Notes: generated from the sequence alone by a model not told the origin. A stretch of DNA of 64,000 nt from Rhodobacterales bacterium RIFCSPHIGHO2_02_FULL_62_130 (GCA_001828855.1 MHZT01000030.1:82320-146319), one strand, 5' to 3'; counted from the first letter of the stretch, positions 8,834-16,289 are shown. A program made the numbers and translations.

Positions 8834-9699
8834 TTCATCCGCGACAGTTGCACCGCCAGAATGCCTGCGGCGGCGATGGCGACGCCGATCATGTCCAGCA
8901 GGCCGATCTTTTCGCCCAGCAGCGCCGCCGCAACGCAGACCCCGAAGAACGGGTTCAGGAAGTGGAAGGTCGAGGCGCGCACCGCCCCGACCCGCCCGAC
9001 CAGAGCGAACCACAACAGTGTCGCCGCAAGGCCGGGGATGGCGATCTGATAGGCGAAAGCCAGCATCAGCGGCGTGGTGAGTGCCACTTGCGGGGTTTCC
9101 AGCACGGCGGACACCGCGCCAAGGGTGATGGACCCGACCAGCATTTGCAGGCCGACCACCATTAAAAGATTGCCGCCCGAGGACACCGACCGCACCGTCA
9201 GCGTGGCCACGGCCAGCGCCAAGGCTCCGCCCACACAGAGCGCAACCGCCACAGGATCGGCCCCGCCCGACACGCGGCCGCCCATGATCAGCGCCACACC
9301 CGCAAAGCCCGCCAGCAGGCCAAGTATGCCCAAGGGACCAACCTTGTCGCCGCGCCAGATCCAGCCCAGCAGCGCCACGATCAGCGGCATCGAGGAGGCG
9401 ATGATCGACGCCAAGGATGCCTGCACCGATTGCAGCGCGATGAAGTTCAGCCCCAGATACAGCGCGTTCTGGCACAGGCCAAAGATGATGACCGACAGGG
9501 CGACGGGGCGGGTAAGACGCCAGCTTTGCCCCATCGCCCGCGCGGCGATCACCGCGATCAGGCCGGAAATCGCAAAGCGCGCTGAAAGGGCCAGCAGGGG
9601 CGGGGCATCGGCCACGATGATCCGCGCGGTGGCAAAGGCCGAGGACCACATCAGCGAAAACGCAAGGCCCATCAGGATAGCGCGGAAATCCATAGTCAT
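8824..9699 (-). CDS. EamA/DMT-family transporter
   Basis: A 291-residue inner-membrane protein with about ten hydrophobic segments in two repeated halves, as in the drug/metabolite transporter superfamily (EamA domains). SLMWSSAFATARIIVADAPP in the first helix pair and RASTFHFLNPFFGVCVAAALLGE in the last half are family-typical. The ATG at 9699 follows a GGGGG run; a second ATG two codons later at 9693 is equally possible. It starts just downstream of the HU terminator and is transcribed alone. The substrate is unknown; many relatives export amino acids or metabolites. Confidence 0.85.
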   Translation of the reverse strand: MTMDFRAILMGLAFSLMWSSAFATARIIVADAPPLLALSARFAISGLIAVIAARAMGQSWRLTRPVALSVIIFGLCQNALYLGLNFIALQSVQASLASIIASSMPLIVALLGWIWRGDKVGPLGILGLLAGFAGVALIMGGRVSGGADPVAVALCVGGALALAVATLTVRSVSSGGNLLMVVGLQMLVGSITLGAVSAVLETPQVALTTPLMLAFAYQIAIPGLAATLLWFALVGRVGAVRASTFHFLNPFFGVCVAAALLGEKIGLLDMIGVAIAAAGILAVQLSRMKAA

Positions 9700-9709
9700 C
9701 CCCCAAGCA

Positions 9710-9736
9710 AAAGGGCCGCCGATAGGGCGACCCTTT
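9710..9736 (-). terminator. Intrinsic terminator of the HU gene
   Basis: The stem AAAGGG/CCCTTT continues with CGCC/GGCG around a short loop, with one internal mismatch. On the minus strand it is followed by TTTTGCTT. It lies 23 bp after the HU stop and just before the EamA start. Confidence 0.7.
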
Positions 9737-9759
9737 GTTTCATCCGTCATCGCCACAAA

Positions 9760-10053
9760 TCAGGCGTTGACGCTGTCTTTCAATGCCTTGGCAATCGAGA
9801 ATTTCACCTGCTTGTCAGCGGCCTTGGTCACGGTTTCGCCGGTGGCGGGGTTGCGAACCTGACGCTCGGGGCGTTCACGGCAGACAACTTTGCCCAGACC
9901 CGGCAGCGCAACCGAACCGCCCGCAGCGACTTCACGCGCCACGATGGCAGCGATGGCATCCAGTGCAGAGGTGGCGGTTTTCTTGTCAGCGCCCATTGCG
10001 TCGGCAATAGCGGCCACCAGCTGCGTCTTGGTCATCGGTTTCGTCGTCATCAT
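9760..10053 (-). CDS. HU-family nucleoid DNA-binding protein
   Basis: A protein of up to 97 residues with the complete HU/IHF fold: TKTQLVAAIADAMG at the N terminus, ALPGLGKVVCRERPERQVRNPATGE forming the beta arm with its RNP tip, and AKALKDSVN at the C terminus. HU bends and compacts DNA as a dimer. Alternative starts are the second methionine or M7 (MTKTQLV); most HU proteins begin near the latter. The GRNP motif is altered to VRNP. It is a single gene with its own terminator. Confidence 0.93.
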   Translation of the reverse strand: MMTTKPMTKTQLVAAIADAMGADKKTATSALDAIAAIVAREVAAGGSVALPGLGKVVCRERPERQVRNPATGETVTKAADKQVKFSIAKALKDSVNA

Positions 10054-10184
10054 CTTGTTCCTTCGTTTCGGCCACCGTTGTGCAACAGAGGCCTGTTCCA
10101 GCCGTTACGGCGAATGAGACCGCTTCCCACGGATTTAAGCGGCAAGGCAAGGGGTTTTCGTGCGAAATAAGGAGTTTTCCCACG

Positions 10185-11693
10185 TCAGAGGAAGGCAGTT
10201 TCCTCGAAACTCCGCAGTTTCCGGCTGTGAATCCGTTCGATCGGCATGTCGCGCAGATGCTCCATGGCGCGGATGCCGATCTGCAAGTGGCGGCTGACCT
10301 GGGTCTTGTAGAACTCGGATGCCATGCCGGGCAGCTTCAACTCACCATGCAGCGGCTTGTCCGAGACACACAAAAGCGTGCCATAGGGAACGCGGAAGCG
10401 GAAGCCGTTGGCGGCGATGGTGGCGCTTTCCATATCCAGCGCGATGGCACGCGATTGCGACAGGCGGCGCACGGGGCCGGACTGGTCGCGCAGCTCCCAG
10501 TTGCGGTTGTCGATGGTGGCAACGGTGCCGGTCCGCATGATCCGCTTCAGTTCGTATCCCTTAAGCTGCGTCACTTCGGCCACGGCATCCTCAAGCGCGA
10601 TCTGGATTTCGGCCAGCGCGGGGATGGGAACCCAGATCGGCAGATCGTCGTCCAAGACGTGATCTTCGCGCAGGTAGGCATGGGCCAGACAGAAATCGCC
10701 AAGCGACTGGCTGTTCCGCAGCCCCGCGCAATGGCCGACCATCAGCCACGCATGGGGCCGCAGCACCGCGATATGGTCGGTGGCGGTTTTGGCATTGCTG
10801 GGACCGACGCCGATGTTGACCAGTGTGATGCCGTTCCCGTCGGTCCGTTTCAGGTGATAGGTCGGCATCTGCGGGGTTTTGGAATGGGGCGGGATCACGC
10901 CGTCGGGGGTCGTGATCTCGTGGTTTCCGGTGGCGACAAAGCTGGTGTAGCCGGTGTCGGGATCGGCCAGTGCGGCGCGGGCATAGGCTTCGAATTCATC
11001 GACGTAGAACTGGTAGTTGGTGAACAGCACATGGTTCTGGAAATGCGTGGCATCGGTGGCGGTGTAATGTGACAGGCGGGCAAGGCTGTAATCCACGCGC
11101 TGCGCGGTAAAGGGTGCCAAGGGGGCAGACCCGTCGGGGTTATGGGTGCGGGTGCCGTTGACGATGTCATCGTTCGTGGTCGCCAGATCCGGCACGTCGA
11201 ACACATCGCGCAGGGAAAACTCCAGCACGCCCTCTTGCGGGACCGAGACATTGGGATTGCCCGCCACCGCAAAATGCACGGGGATCGGGGTATCCGACGG
11301 CCCGATCTGCACCGAGACACTGTGGTTGTGCATCAGAAGGCTAATCTGCTGGGTAAGATAGCTGCGGAACAGGTCGGGGCGGGTGATCGTGGTGGCATAG
11401 GTGCCGGGGCCAGCGACATGGCCAAAGGACAGGCGGCTGTCGGTCTTGGCGTGGCTGGTCACGGTCAGGCGGATTTCGGGGTAAAAGGCGCGGATGCGGG
11501 TGTCTGGCTTTTGCCCGGTCACCGTCGCGCTGAAATGGGTGGACAGAAACTCGACAGCCTGTTCGTAAAGCTGTTCCAGCCGCGCAACGGCGGCAGGGGC
11601 ATCGGTGAAGGCCTGCGCGGCAGGTTGGTCGGGGGTCAGGACAAAAACAGCATCTTCGATCATCGCGTCATCTTCCAAAATCTGATCGGGCAT
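10185..11693 (-). CDS. amn: AMP nucleosidase
   Basis: A 502-residue enzyme that hydrolyses AMP to adenine and ribose 5-phosphate in purine salvage and adenylate balance. The N-terminal AMP-nucleosidase domain contains YPEIRLTV and SRLSFGHVAGPGTYATTITRPDLF; the C-terminal half is a nucleoside phosphorylase-type domain with VNIGVGPSNAKTATDHIAVLRPHAWLMVGHCAG and ALDMESATIAANGFRFRVPYGTLLCVSDKP. The length is close to E. coli Amn (about 484). M1 (MPDQILEDDAM) and M11 are both usable starts. It is 36 bp downstream of the methyltransferase stop, on the opposite side of its own promoter. Confidence 0.95.
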   Translation of the reverse strand: MPDQILEDDAMIEDAVFVLTPDQPAAQAFTDAPAAVARLEQLYEQAVEFLSTHFSATVTGQKPDTRIRAFYPEIRLTVTSHAKTDSRLSFGHVAGPGTYATTITRPDLFRSYLTQQISLLMHNHSVSVQIGPSDTPIPVHFAVAGNPNVSVPQEGVLEFSLRDVFDVPDLATTNDDIVNGTRTHNPDGSAPLAPFTAQRVDYSLARLSHYTATDATHFQNHVLFTNYQFYVDEFEAYARAALADPDTGYTSFVATGNHEITTPDGVIPPHSKTPQMPTYHLKRTDGNGITLVNIGVGPSNAKTATDHIAVLRPHAWLMVGHCAGLRNSQSLGDFCLAHAYLREDHVLDDDLPIWVPIPALAEIQIALEDAVAEVTQLKGYELKRIMRTGTVATIDNRNWELRDQSGPVRRLSQSRAIALDMESATIAANGFRFRVPYGTLLCVSDKPLHGELKLPGMASEFYKTQVSRHLQIGIRAMEHLRDMPIERIHSRKLRSFEETAFL

Positions 11694-11729
11694 CTAAGGC
11701 CGACACGATCCTTTCCGCAAGTGACGTGT

Positions 11730-12368
11730 TCATGACGCCCGAAACAGCGCCACCATCGCGTGATCCTTGGCATGGGCCGGATCAAGCGCAAGGGCGGCGT
11801 CCGTATAGACCGCAACTTCGATCAGATGCAGGGAATGGATAAGCCCTTTGTCGGTCAGGTCTTGCAAGGCAGTGTCAAAGCCGTCCGCTGTCCAGACCCG
11901 CTCATTGATGGATACCGCAAACAGCGCGTCGGGGGCGGCAACGGACAAAAGAGGGCCGAACGCCTGCGGCCCGACATGGCCAGCGGTAAAGGTGCCGGAA
12001 CTGACTATGCCGTTATAGCGTGGGGTCAGTGGCAAGGGTTTGGTGATATCGGCTTCGGCCAGATCGCGGTAAATGCCCTTCTGCGCGGCAAAGGCCAGCA
12101 TATCGGGTGACAGGTCGATACCGTCAATCGGCGCGCTAAACCCCATCTCGCGCAGACTGGCCGCCAAAAGGCCTGTGCCGGCGCCGACATCCAGCACAGG
12201 GCCGACACCGCCAGCCGCAAGGAACGCCCCGGCAACATGGGCAGGCAGGCGATACCCCATTCCGGCCACAAAGCCGGAGTCGTAACTGGCCGCCCAGTCA
12301 CGGTAAAGCCGCAGGGTTTCATCGGTGCCGCGCAAGGCGAGGGCAGAGGTCAGGTCAGGTTCTGTCAT
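11730..12368 (-). CDS. Class I SAM-dependent methyltransferase
   Basis: A 212-residue soluble methyltransferase. VLDVGAGTGLLAASLREMG is motif I, IDGIDLSPDMLAFA motif II and YNGIVSSGTFTAGHVGPQ the motif IV region. It resembles Methyltransf_11/25-type enzymes with an N-terminal LYRDWAASYDSGF element often seen in WBSCR27-like proteins. The ATG at 12368 (MTEPDLTSALALRG) was chosen because upstream residues in the open frame are low-complexity and lie in the divergent promoter. The substrate is unknown. Confidence 0.82.
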   Translation of the reverse strand: MTEPDLTSALALRGTDETLRLYRDWAASYDSGFVAGMGYRLPAHVAGAFLAAGGVGPVLDVGAGTGLLAASLREMGFSAPIDGIDLSPDMLAFAAQKGIYRDLAEADITKPLPLTPRYNGIVSSGTFTAGHVGPQAFGPLLSVAAPDALFAVSINERVWTADGFDTALQDLTDKGLIHSLHLIEVAVYTDAALALDPAHAKDHAMVALFRAS

Positions 12369-12443
12369 GTTGTGATAGGGCCATGACGACAAAAGGAAAT
12401 CAACCACCTTGCCGGGGCGCGGCACAGGGCCGATATTGGAGCG

Positions 12444-13280
12444 ATGAACACACTGCTTTCTCTTGGCCACGGCTATTCCGCGCAGGCACTGGCCCGTCTG
12501 CTGATCCCGCAAGGCTGGCGGGTCATTGGCACGACCCGAAGTGCGGCCAAGGCGCAAGCCTTGCGCGCCCAAGGGGTCGAGCCGATCCTGTGGCAAGACG
12601 ACCTTACGTCCGCGCTGGCGCAATCGACGCATTTTCTGTCCTCTATCGCGCCGGACGAGAGCGGCGATCCGGTGCTGCTGCGCTATGGCCAGCAGATTGC
12701 GGCCACGCCGCTGCACTGGGTGGGCTATCTGTCAACCACGGCAGTTTATGGCGACCATAAGGGCGCCTGGGTGGATGAAACCACGGCCCTGACGCCCGGC
12801 ACTGCACGCGGCGCGGCGCGGGTGGCGGCGGAACAGGCATGGTCTGCGCTGGGCCTGCCGCTGCATATCTTCCGGCTGGCCGGCATCTATGGACCCGGCC
12901 GCGGCCCTTTCGAAAAGGTGCGCGACGGAACGGCCCGCCGGATCATCAAGACAGGGCAGGTGTTCTCGCGCACGCATGTGCAAGACATCGCACAGGTTCT
13001 TGCGGCCTCGATCGCGCGGCCCGCTCCGGGAGGGATCTATAACGTCTGCGACGACGATCCCGCCCCGCCCGAAGACGTGCTGTCCCACGCCGCCCGGCTC
13101 CTTGGCCTGCCCGACCCCCCCGCGATTCCCTATGAGACCGCCGAGATGACCCCGATGGCCCGCAGCTTTTACGCCGAGTCAAAGCGGGTGCGGAATGACC
13201 GGATCAAGGCCGATCTTGGCCTCAAACTGCTGTATCCCACCTACCGCGAGGGTCTGGCGGGACTGCTGTCCGAAAGCTGA
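12444..13280 (+). CDS. NAD(P)-dependent epimerase/dehydratase-like protein (YeeZ type)
   Basis: A 278-residue Rossmann-fold protein of the extended SDR group. The nucleotide-binding loop is the variant LLSLGHGYSAQALARLL instead of GxxGxxG, followed by VIGTTRSAAKAQAL; YLSTTAVYGDHKGAWVDE supplies the serine/tyrosine region and FRLAGIYGPGRGPFEKV the substrate loop. The pattern matches the YeeZ/atypical SDR family, whose physiological reaction is not known. The usual YxxxK lysine is not clear here (VYGDHKG has Y-x-x-x-K), so activity is plausible. It is followed by intergenic repeats. Confidence 0.83.
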   Translation: MNTLLSLGHGYSAQALARLLIPQGWRVIGTTRSAAKAQALRAQGVEPILWQDDLTSALAQSTHFLSSIAPDESGDPVLLRYGQQIAATPLHWVGYLSTTAVYGDHKGAWVDETTALTPGTARGAARVAAEQAWSALGLPLHIFRLAGIYGPGRGPFEKVRDGTARRIIKTGQVFSRTHVQDIAQVLAASIARPAPGGIYNVCDDDPAPPEDVLSHAARLLGLPDPPAIPYETAEMTPMARSFYAESKRVRNDRIKADLGLKLLYPTYREGLAGLLSES

Positions 13281-13291
13281 CCTGCCATCGG

Positions 13292-13317
13292 GGTGCGTGC
13301 AAGCACACACCCTACCC
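13292..13317 (-). repeat. Degenerate copy of the GGTGCGTG/CACGCACC intergenic repeat
   Basis: Starting 12 bp after the epimerase-like gene, GGTGCGTG, a short centre, a variant CACACACC arm and CCTACCC match the exact 27-bp repeat at 13413-13439 and 23072-23098 apart from a few bases. Confidence 0.55.
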
Positions 13318-13337
13318 TTTGGGCTTCAGCTTGGTTC

Positions 13338-13394
13338 AAATACTCCCGCCGGAGGCTCCTCCATATGCTGCAAGAGCCTCCGGCGGGAGTATTT
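13338..13394. terminator. Large perfect inverted repeat, 21-bp arms
   Basis: The arms 13338-13358 and 13374-13394 are perfectly complementary (AAATACTCCCGCC... pairing with ...GGCGGGAGTATTT) and enclose a 15-nt loop. The structure ends in ATTT and is followed by the tail AGGCCAAGATGAA (to 13407). It lies between the epimerase-like gene and terC and would stop transcription from the former; it is also part of a repeated intergenic module (see tail motif at 1541 and 53064). Confidence 0.65.
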
Positions 13395-13412
13395 AGGCCA
13401 AGATGAATTCAG

Positions 13413-13439
13413 GGGGTAGGGTGCGTGATTTCACGCACC
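13413..13439 (+). repeat. 27-bp intergenic repeat, exact copy A
   Basis: GGGGTAGG followed by the near-perfect palindrome GGTGCGTGA-TT-TCACGCACC. The same 27 bases occur in reverse orientation at 23072-23098, right after ilvE. Here it lies upstream of the terC leader and in inverted orientation to the degenerate copy at 13292-13317, flanking the large hairpin. Confidence 0.7.
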
Positions 13440-13482
13440 ATGGCTTGAAATGCGGAATTTTGTGCATAGGTTCTGCACGCAG

Positions 13483-13552
13483 ACCGGGCCCCTCTGACGG
13501 CAATCGTGCCGTGATGTCGGACTGCATCGAGCGCGCTCGGTGTCGGCCCGGT
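13483..13552 (+). ncRNA. Candidate structured leader (three-way junction) of terC
   Basis: The 5' region of terC can fold as an outer 8-bp stem ACCGGGCC/GGCCCGGT (13483-13490 with 13545-13552) that encloses two hairpins: ACGGCA-ATCG-TGCCGT (13497-13512) and CATCGAG-CGCG-CTCGGTG (13525-13542). The junction strands are CCTCTG and about 12 nt with GATGTCGGACTG. The terC ATG is 51 nt further on. TerC-family genes in other bacteria can carry the manganese-sensing yybP-ykoY riboswitch, but its conserved core is not recognisable here. The role in regulation is inferred from position and structure only. Confidence 0.4.
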
Positions 13553-13602
13553 GGTTTCCCGGACGTTTTCCAAGCGCACTCTTCATCGCAAAGAGGCTGC
13601 AT

Positions 13603-14595
13603 ATGGAAAGTTTGCTATTCACGTTGTTTCTGGGAACCCCGCTTTGGTTGTGGTTCACCTTTATCGGGCTTGTCGTCACACTTCTGGTTTTTGATCTTGG
13701 TGTGTTGAACAAGGGCGATCACGAGATCGGGGTGCGCGAAAGCCTGCGGCTTTCGGCGCTGTATATCAGTTTGGGCGTCGGTTTTGGCGGTTTTGTCTGG
13801 TGGCATTTCGGTGCCGTTCCGGCGGCGGAATATATGACCGCTTTTGTTGTTGAAAAGACTTTGGCCTTGGACAACGTCTTTGTCATCGCGCTGATCTTTT
13901 CGTTCTTTGCCATCCCGCGTGCTTATCAGCATCGGGTGTTGTTCTGGGGCATTCTGGGCGTGATCGTGTTGCGCGGCATCATGATCGGCGTGGGTGCCAC
14001 TTTGGTCGCCAGCTATGGTTGGGTGCTTTATCTTTTCGCGGCCTTCCTGATCTTTACCGGTATCAAGATGCTGGTGACGGACGAGAAAGAAACCGACATG
14101 GCCGCCAACCCTGTTCTGCGGTTCATGCGGAAGCGGTTTCGGGTGACCGAGGGCTTGCGGGGCAGTGCTTTCTTTGTGAACGAGGCTGATCCGGCGTCGG
14201 GCAAGGTGGTGCGCTGGATGACGCCGCTTTTCCTTGCGCTGGTGTTGATCGAGATTGCAGACCTTGTGTTTGCCGTGGATTCGGTGCCTGCCGTGTTTGC
14301 GATCACGACCGATCCTTATATCGTCTACACCTCTAACATCTTTGCCATTCTTGGCCTGCGCGCGTTGTATTTCGCCTTGGCTGCTGTGCTGCATCGGTTC
14401 CACTATCTGAAGCATGCTTTGGCGATCCTGTTGGTGTTCATCGGGTCGAAGGTGTTTGTGGCCGATCTGTTCGGGTGGCAGAAATTCCCCGCAAGCTGGT
14501 CTTTGGGGATCACCTTTGCGATCCTTGCCGCGGGCGTGGTCTATTCGCTGTGGCGGTCGCGCAAGGACGGGGCGCTGCCGGTGGCGGGGTTGTAA
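13603..14595 (+). CDS. TerC/Alx-family integral membrane protein
   Basis: A 330-residue membrane protein with about nine transmembrane segments. The two acidic signature helices EKTLALDNVFVIALIFSFF (residues about 85-103) and EIADLVFAVDSVPAVFAIT (about 225-243) are diagnostic for TerC/Alx proteins, which are linked to metal ion (notably manganese) handling during secretion and to tellurite resistance. The ATG at 13603 follows AAGAGGCTGC; the frame is open upstream into the structured leader but without similarity. It precedes exoD by 51 bp and may be co-transcribed with it. Confidence 0.93.
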   Translation: MESLLFTLFLGTPLWLWFTFIGLVVTLLVFDLGVLNKGDHEIGVRESLRLSALYISLGVGFGGFVWWHFGAVPAAEYMTAFVVEKTLALDNVFVIALIFSFFAIPRAYQHRVLFWGILGVIVLRGIMIGVGATLVASYGWVLYLFAAFLIFTGIKMLVTDEKETDMAANPVLRFMRKRFRVTEGLRGSAFFVNEADPASGKVVRWMTPLFLALVLIEIADLVFAVDSVPAVFAITTDPYIVYTSNIFAILGLRALYFALAAVLHRFHYLKHALAILLVFIGSKVFVADLFGWQKFPASWSLGITFAILAAGVVYSLWRSRKDGALPVAGL

Positions 14596-14646
14596 CCCCG
14601 CCGCTTGCGGCCCATATCGGGTGTTCCGGTGGTGAGGGTTTTCCCC

Positions 14647-15318
14647 ATGTCTGACGAGCCTGAGTCCAAGCCCCTGCGCCCCGCTTTGGGCCAGCGTCTG
14701 CATCTGAACGCGGCCGAACCGGGGCGGCGGATGTCCGAGCTTCTGAAATCGATCGCCGCCGATTCCACGCAAGAGCGGATCACGATTGCCGATCTGTTGT
14801 CGGCGATGGAGGGGCGGGCCTTTGGCGCGTTGCTGCTGCTGTTCGCCTTTCCGAACATCCTGCCCAGCCCGCCGGGGCTGGCGGGGATACTGGGGTTGCC
14901 GCTGATCTATCTGGCGTCGCAACTGATGCTGGGGCGCAGCCCGTGGTTGCCGAATTTCATCGGCAACCGGTCGGTGACGCGCGAAGCCTTTGCCTCGCTT
15001 GTCACGCGCGCCGCGCCGTGGATTGTGCGGGCCGAAAAGATGCTGGTCGAGCGGATGGTGTTTCTGGTCAGCCCCTCGGCGCAAAGGGCGCTGGGGGCGG
15101 TGTGCCTGCTGCTGGCGCTGATCCTTGTGCTGCCGATCCCGTTTGGCAACATGCTGCCCTCGATTGCCATTTGCGTCATCGCTTTGGGGATACTGGAGCG
15201 GGATGGCGCGTGGATACTGGGCGGGTTGGTGGCCGGTCTGGTTGCAACGGTGGTGGTGGGCGGTCTGGCCTATGGATTGGTGAAATCCGCGATCTTCGTG
15301 CTTATGAACGCATTCTAG
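14647..15318 (+). CDS. ExoD-family membrane protein
   Basis: A 223-residue protein of the ExoD family (exopolysaccharide synthesis and alkali tolerance in rhizobia; exact biochemical role unknown). A polar N terminus with MSELLKSIAADSTQERITIADLLSAMEGRAFGALLLLFAFPNILPSPPG is family-typical, and four to five hydrophobic segments follow, including VCLLLALILVLPIPFGNMLPSIAICVIALGI. The ATG at 14647 follows GAGGGTTTTCCCC. It lies just downstream of terC. No terminator is visible afterwards. Confidence 0.88.
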   Translation: MSDEPESKPLRPALGQRLHLNAAEPGRRMSELLKSIAADSTQERITIADLLSAMEGRAFGALLLLFAFPNILPSPPGLAGILGLPLIYLASQLMLGRSPWLPNFIGNRSVTREAFASLVTRAAPWIVRAEKMLVERMVFLVSPSAQRALGAVCLLLALILVLPIPFGNMLPSIAICVIALGILERDGAWILGGLVAGLVATVVVGGLAYGLVKSAIFVLMNAF

Positions 15319-15437
15319 TGCTGAAGTCAGGCGCACTGCTACCACTACGAAATGCGTTCCCACTGTATGTTCAATTTGGTGGCCGTTAACCCCTGAAAAA
15401 GAGAAATTGCAAAATTAGTTAAGTTATGGTTTGTGAA

Positions 15438-15540
15438 TGGTGCGGACGACCGGGATTGAACCGGCACGGGGCATCTGAGTTTGAGCGCTCGCCCCCGTGG
15501 CTTCCAAGGCCACTGTGTCTACCTATTTCACCACGTCCGC
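15438..15540 (-). tRNA. Class II tRNA, leucine-type body with UGG anticodon and oversized variable region
   Basis: The 103-nt gene has a perfect acceptor stem GCGGACG/CGTCCGC, discriminator A and an encoded CCA (15440-15438). The D arm GGTGAAATAGGTAGACAC is of the leucine-tRNA type. The anticodon arm is GTGGC-CTTGGAA-GCCAC, giving anticodon TGG (15506-15504), which would read proline CCA. The T arm is GCCGG-TTCAATC-CCGGT. The variable region (15466-15496) is 31 nt: a GGGGC/GCCCC stem with an extra GAG/CTC pairing inside. Leucine tRNAs usually have about 13-16 nt there, and proline tRNAs are class I. It could be a functional odd tRNA, a leucine tRNA with a mutated anticodon, or a decaying copy. 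Confidence 0.75.
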
Positions 15541-15658
15541 GGTGAATGTGGTCATCGGCCAGATAACTCTTGGACGATGACCGCGTTGCCCCTCCGCCTT
15601 GGCGGTCGGGTTGTTAAGCTAAGGCGGCGGCATAATCATGTCCTCCTTGGATAAAGCC

Positions 15659-15701
15659 AGAAGCGGAGGGGTTCTCCTCGCAAGATTAATCCTCCGCTTC
15701 T
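15659..15701 (-). terminator. Hairpin directly after the orphan gene
   Basis: Perfect 11-bp arms AGAAGCGGAGG (15659-15669) and CCTCCGCTTCT (15691-15701) around a 21-nt loop start at the base next to the stop codon of the orphan gene. On the minus strand CTGGCTTTATCC follows, a weak T tract. The rest of 15541-15658 holds no gene that I can support. Confidence 0.55.
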
Positions 15702-16190
15702 TCACGATGAAGTCTCTGATGATGTTAGATACCAGAGGCTATTTTGTTCTTTATAGCGATTATCTTCGCGGCCTTTACGCAGTTCGCCGCGTATGGTTGA
15801 TAACGCTATCATTTTTTCCATGTCGCTTTGCGCTGACATCACAATATCATCTAGGCTCACGCCTTCTGGGTGATCTGCCAAGACTCTATTTACAAAGTTA
15901 CGCGGAAGCCCCTTCGGTGCTCGCTTTCTGTCACGGTTTTCGGCGTGAACACTTGGGGCGCTAAAGCGCTGCTCTACAACATTGGATGAAGTCTGCGCGA
16001 TGTTGACAGCGAATTCTTGGCTGACGACAGTTGCAGCTTCCGGCCGGTCCATTTGTAAAAGCGCGCGAATTTCTGCTTTTGCATCGGTATGGCCCTGAGC
16101 ATAAGCTTCGGAGTGAGCCTTGGAAATAGCAGCATCCAAGAGTGGCCGGATTGCCGACAGTATCTCGCTGACAATAGAATCGCTGCTCAT
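15702..16190 (-). CDS. Orphan protein with a possible C-terminal winged helix
   Basis: A 162-residue soluble protein I do not recognise. Residues 1-50 are helical and charged (SEILSAIRPLLDAAISKAHSEAYAQG), the middle is low-complexity, and residues about 100-158 (LPRNFVNRVLADHPEGVSLDDIV... IRGELRKGRED... YKEQNSLWYLT) read like a small winged-helix domain with a final beta hairpin. The start ATG at 16190 follows GGGGGG; a TTG five codons earlier is possible. Codon use and base composition are AT-richer than in neighbours, the gene has its own strong promoter and terminator, and it sits next to a tRNA gene, which together suggest acquisition by transfer. Confidence 0.7.
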   Translation of the reverse strand: MSSDSIVSEILSAIRPLLDAAISKAHSEAYAQGHTDAKAEIRALLQMDRPEAATVVSQEFAVNIAQTSSNVVEQRFSAPSVHAENRDRKRAPKGLPRNFVNRVLADHPEGVSLDDIVMSAQSDMEKMIALSTIRGELRKGREDNRYKEQNSLWYLTSSETSS

Positions 16191-16219
16191 CGAAATACCC
16201 CCCAAATGCTGTCATGCGA

Positions 16220-16248
16220 TATATAGCATAAGCGCGACCGTGTGGCAA
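16220..16248 (-). promoter_or_regulatory. Sigma-70-type promoter of the orphan gene
   Basis: On the minus strand TTGCCA (16248-16243), exactly 17 nt, then TATATA (16225-16220). The predicted start of transcription is about 20-25 nt before the ATG at 16190. A TAGCAT half-site overlaps the -10/spacer boundary (16224-16229). Confidence 0.6.
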
Positions 16249-16253
16249 TAGGT

Positions 16254-16289
16254 TAGCATCACATTGGCGCCACTCTCCCTGTGATGCTA
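16254..16289. promoter_or_regulatory. 10-bp inverted repeat TAGCATCACA/TGTGATGCTA upstream of the orphan promoter
   Basis: Perfect arms at 16254-16263 and 16280-16289 enclose 16 nt. A third TAGCAT lies at 16224-16229, so the half-sites start at 16224, 16254 and 16284 (the last inverted), each 30 bp or about three helical turns apart. It may be an operator for the orphan gene or a terminator for dxs, whose stop is 36 bp away. Confidence 0.5.

Noticed and set aside
13338-13394. Terminal inverted repeats of an insertion sequence
   Set aside because: The arms are only 15 nt apart and enclose no gene; a hairpin/terminator is the simpler reading.
13440-13602. yybP-ykoY manganese riboswitch before terC
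   Set aside because: The conserved core sequences of that class could not be found. The region is reported only as a structured leader of unknown class.
15319-15437. Gene or terminator after exoD
   Set aside because: The stretch has no convincing frame and no strong hairpin.
15438-15540. Ordinary tRNA-Pro or tRNA-Ser(GGA)
   Set aside because: Proline tRNAs are class I, and this has a long variable arm and a leucine-type D arm. A GGA reading would need a shifted anticodon stem that does not pair, and serine tRNAs have G as discriminator.
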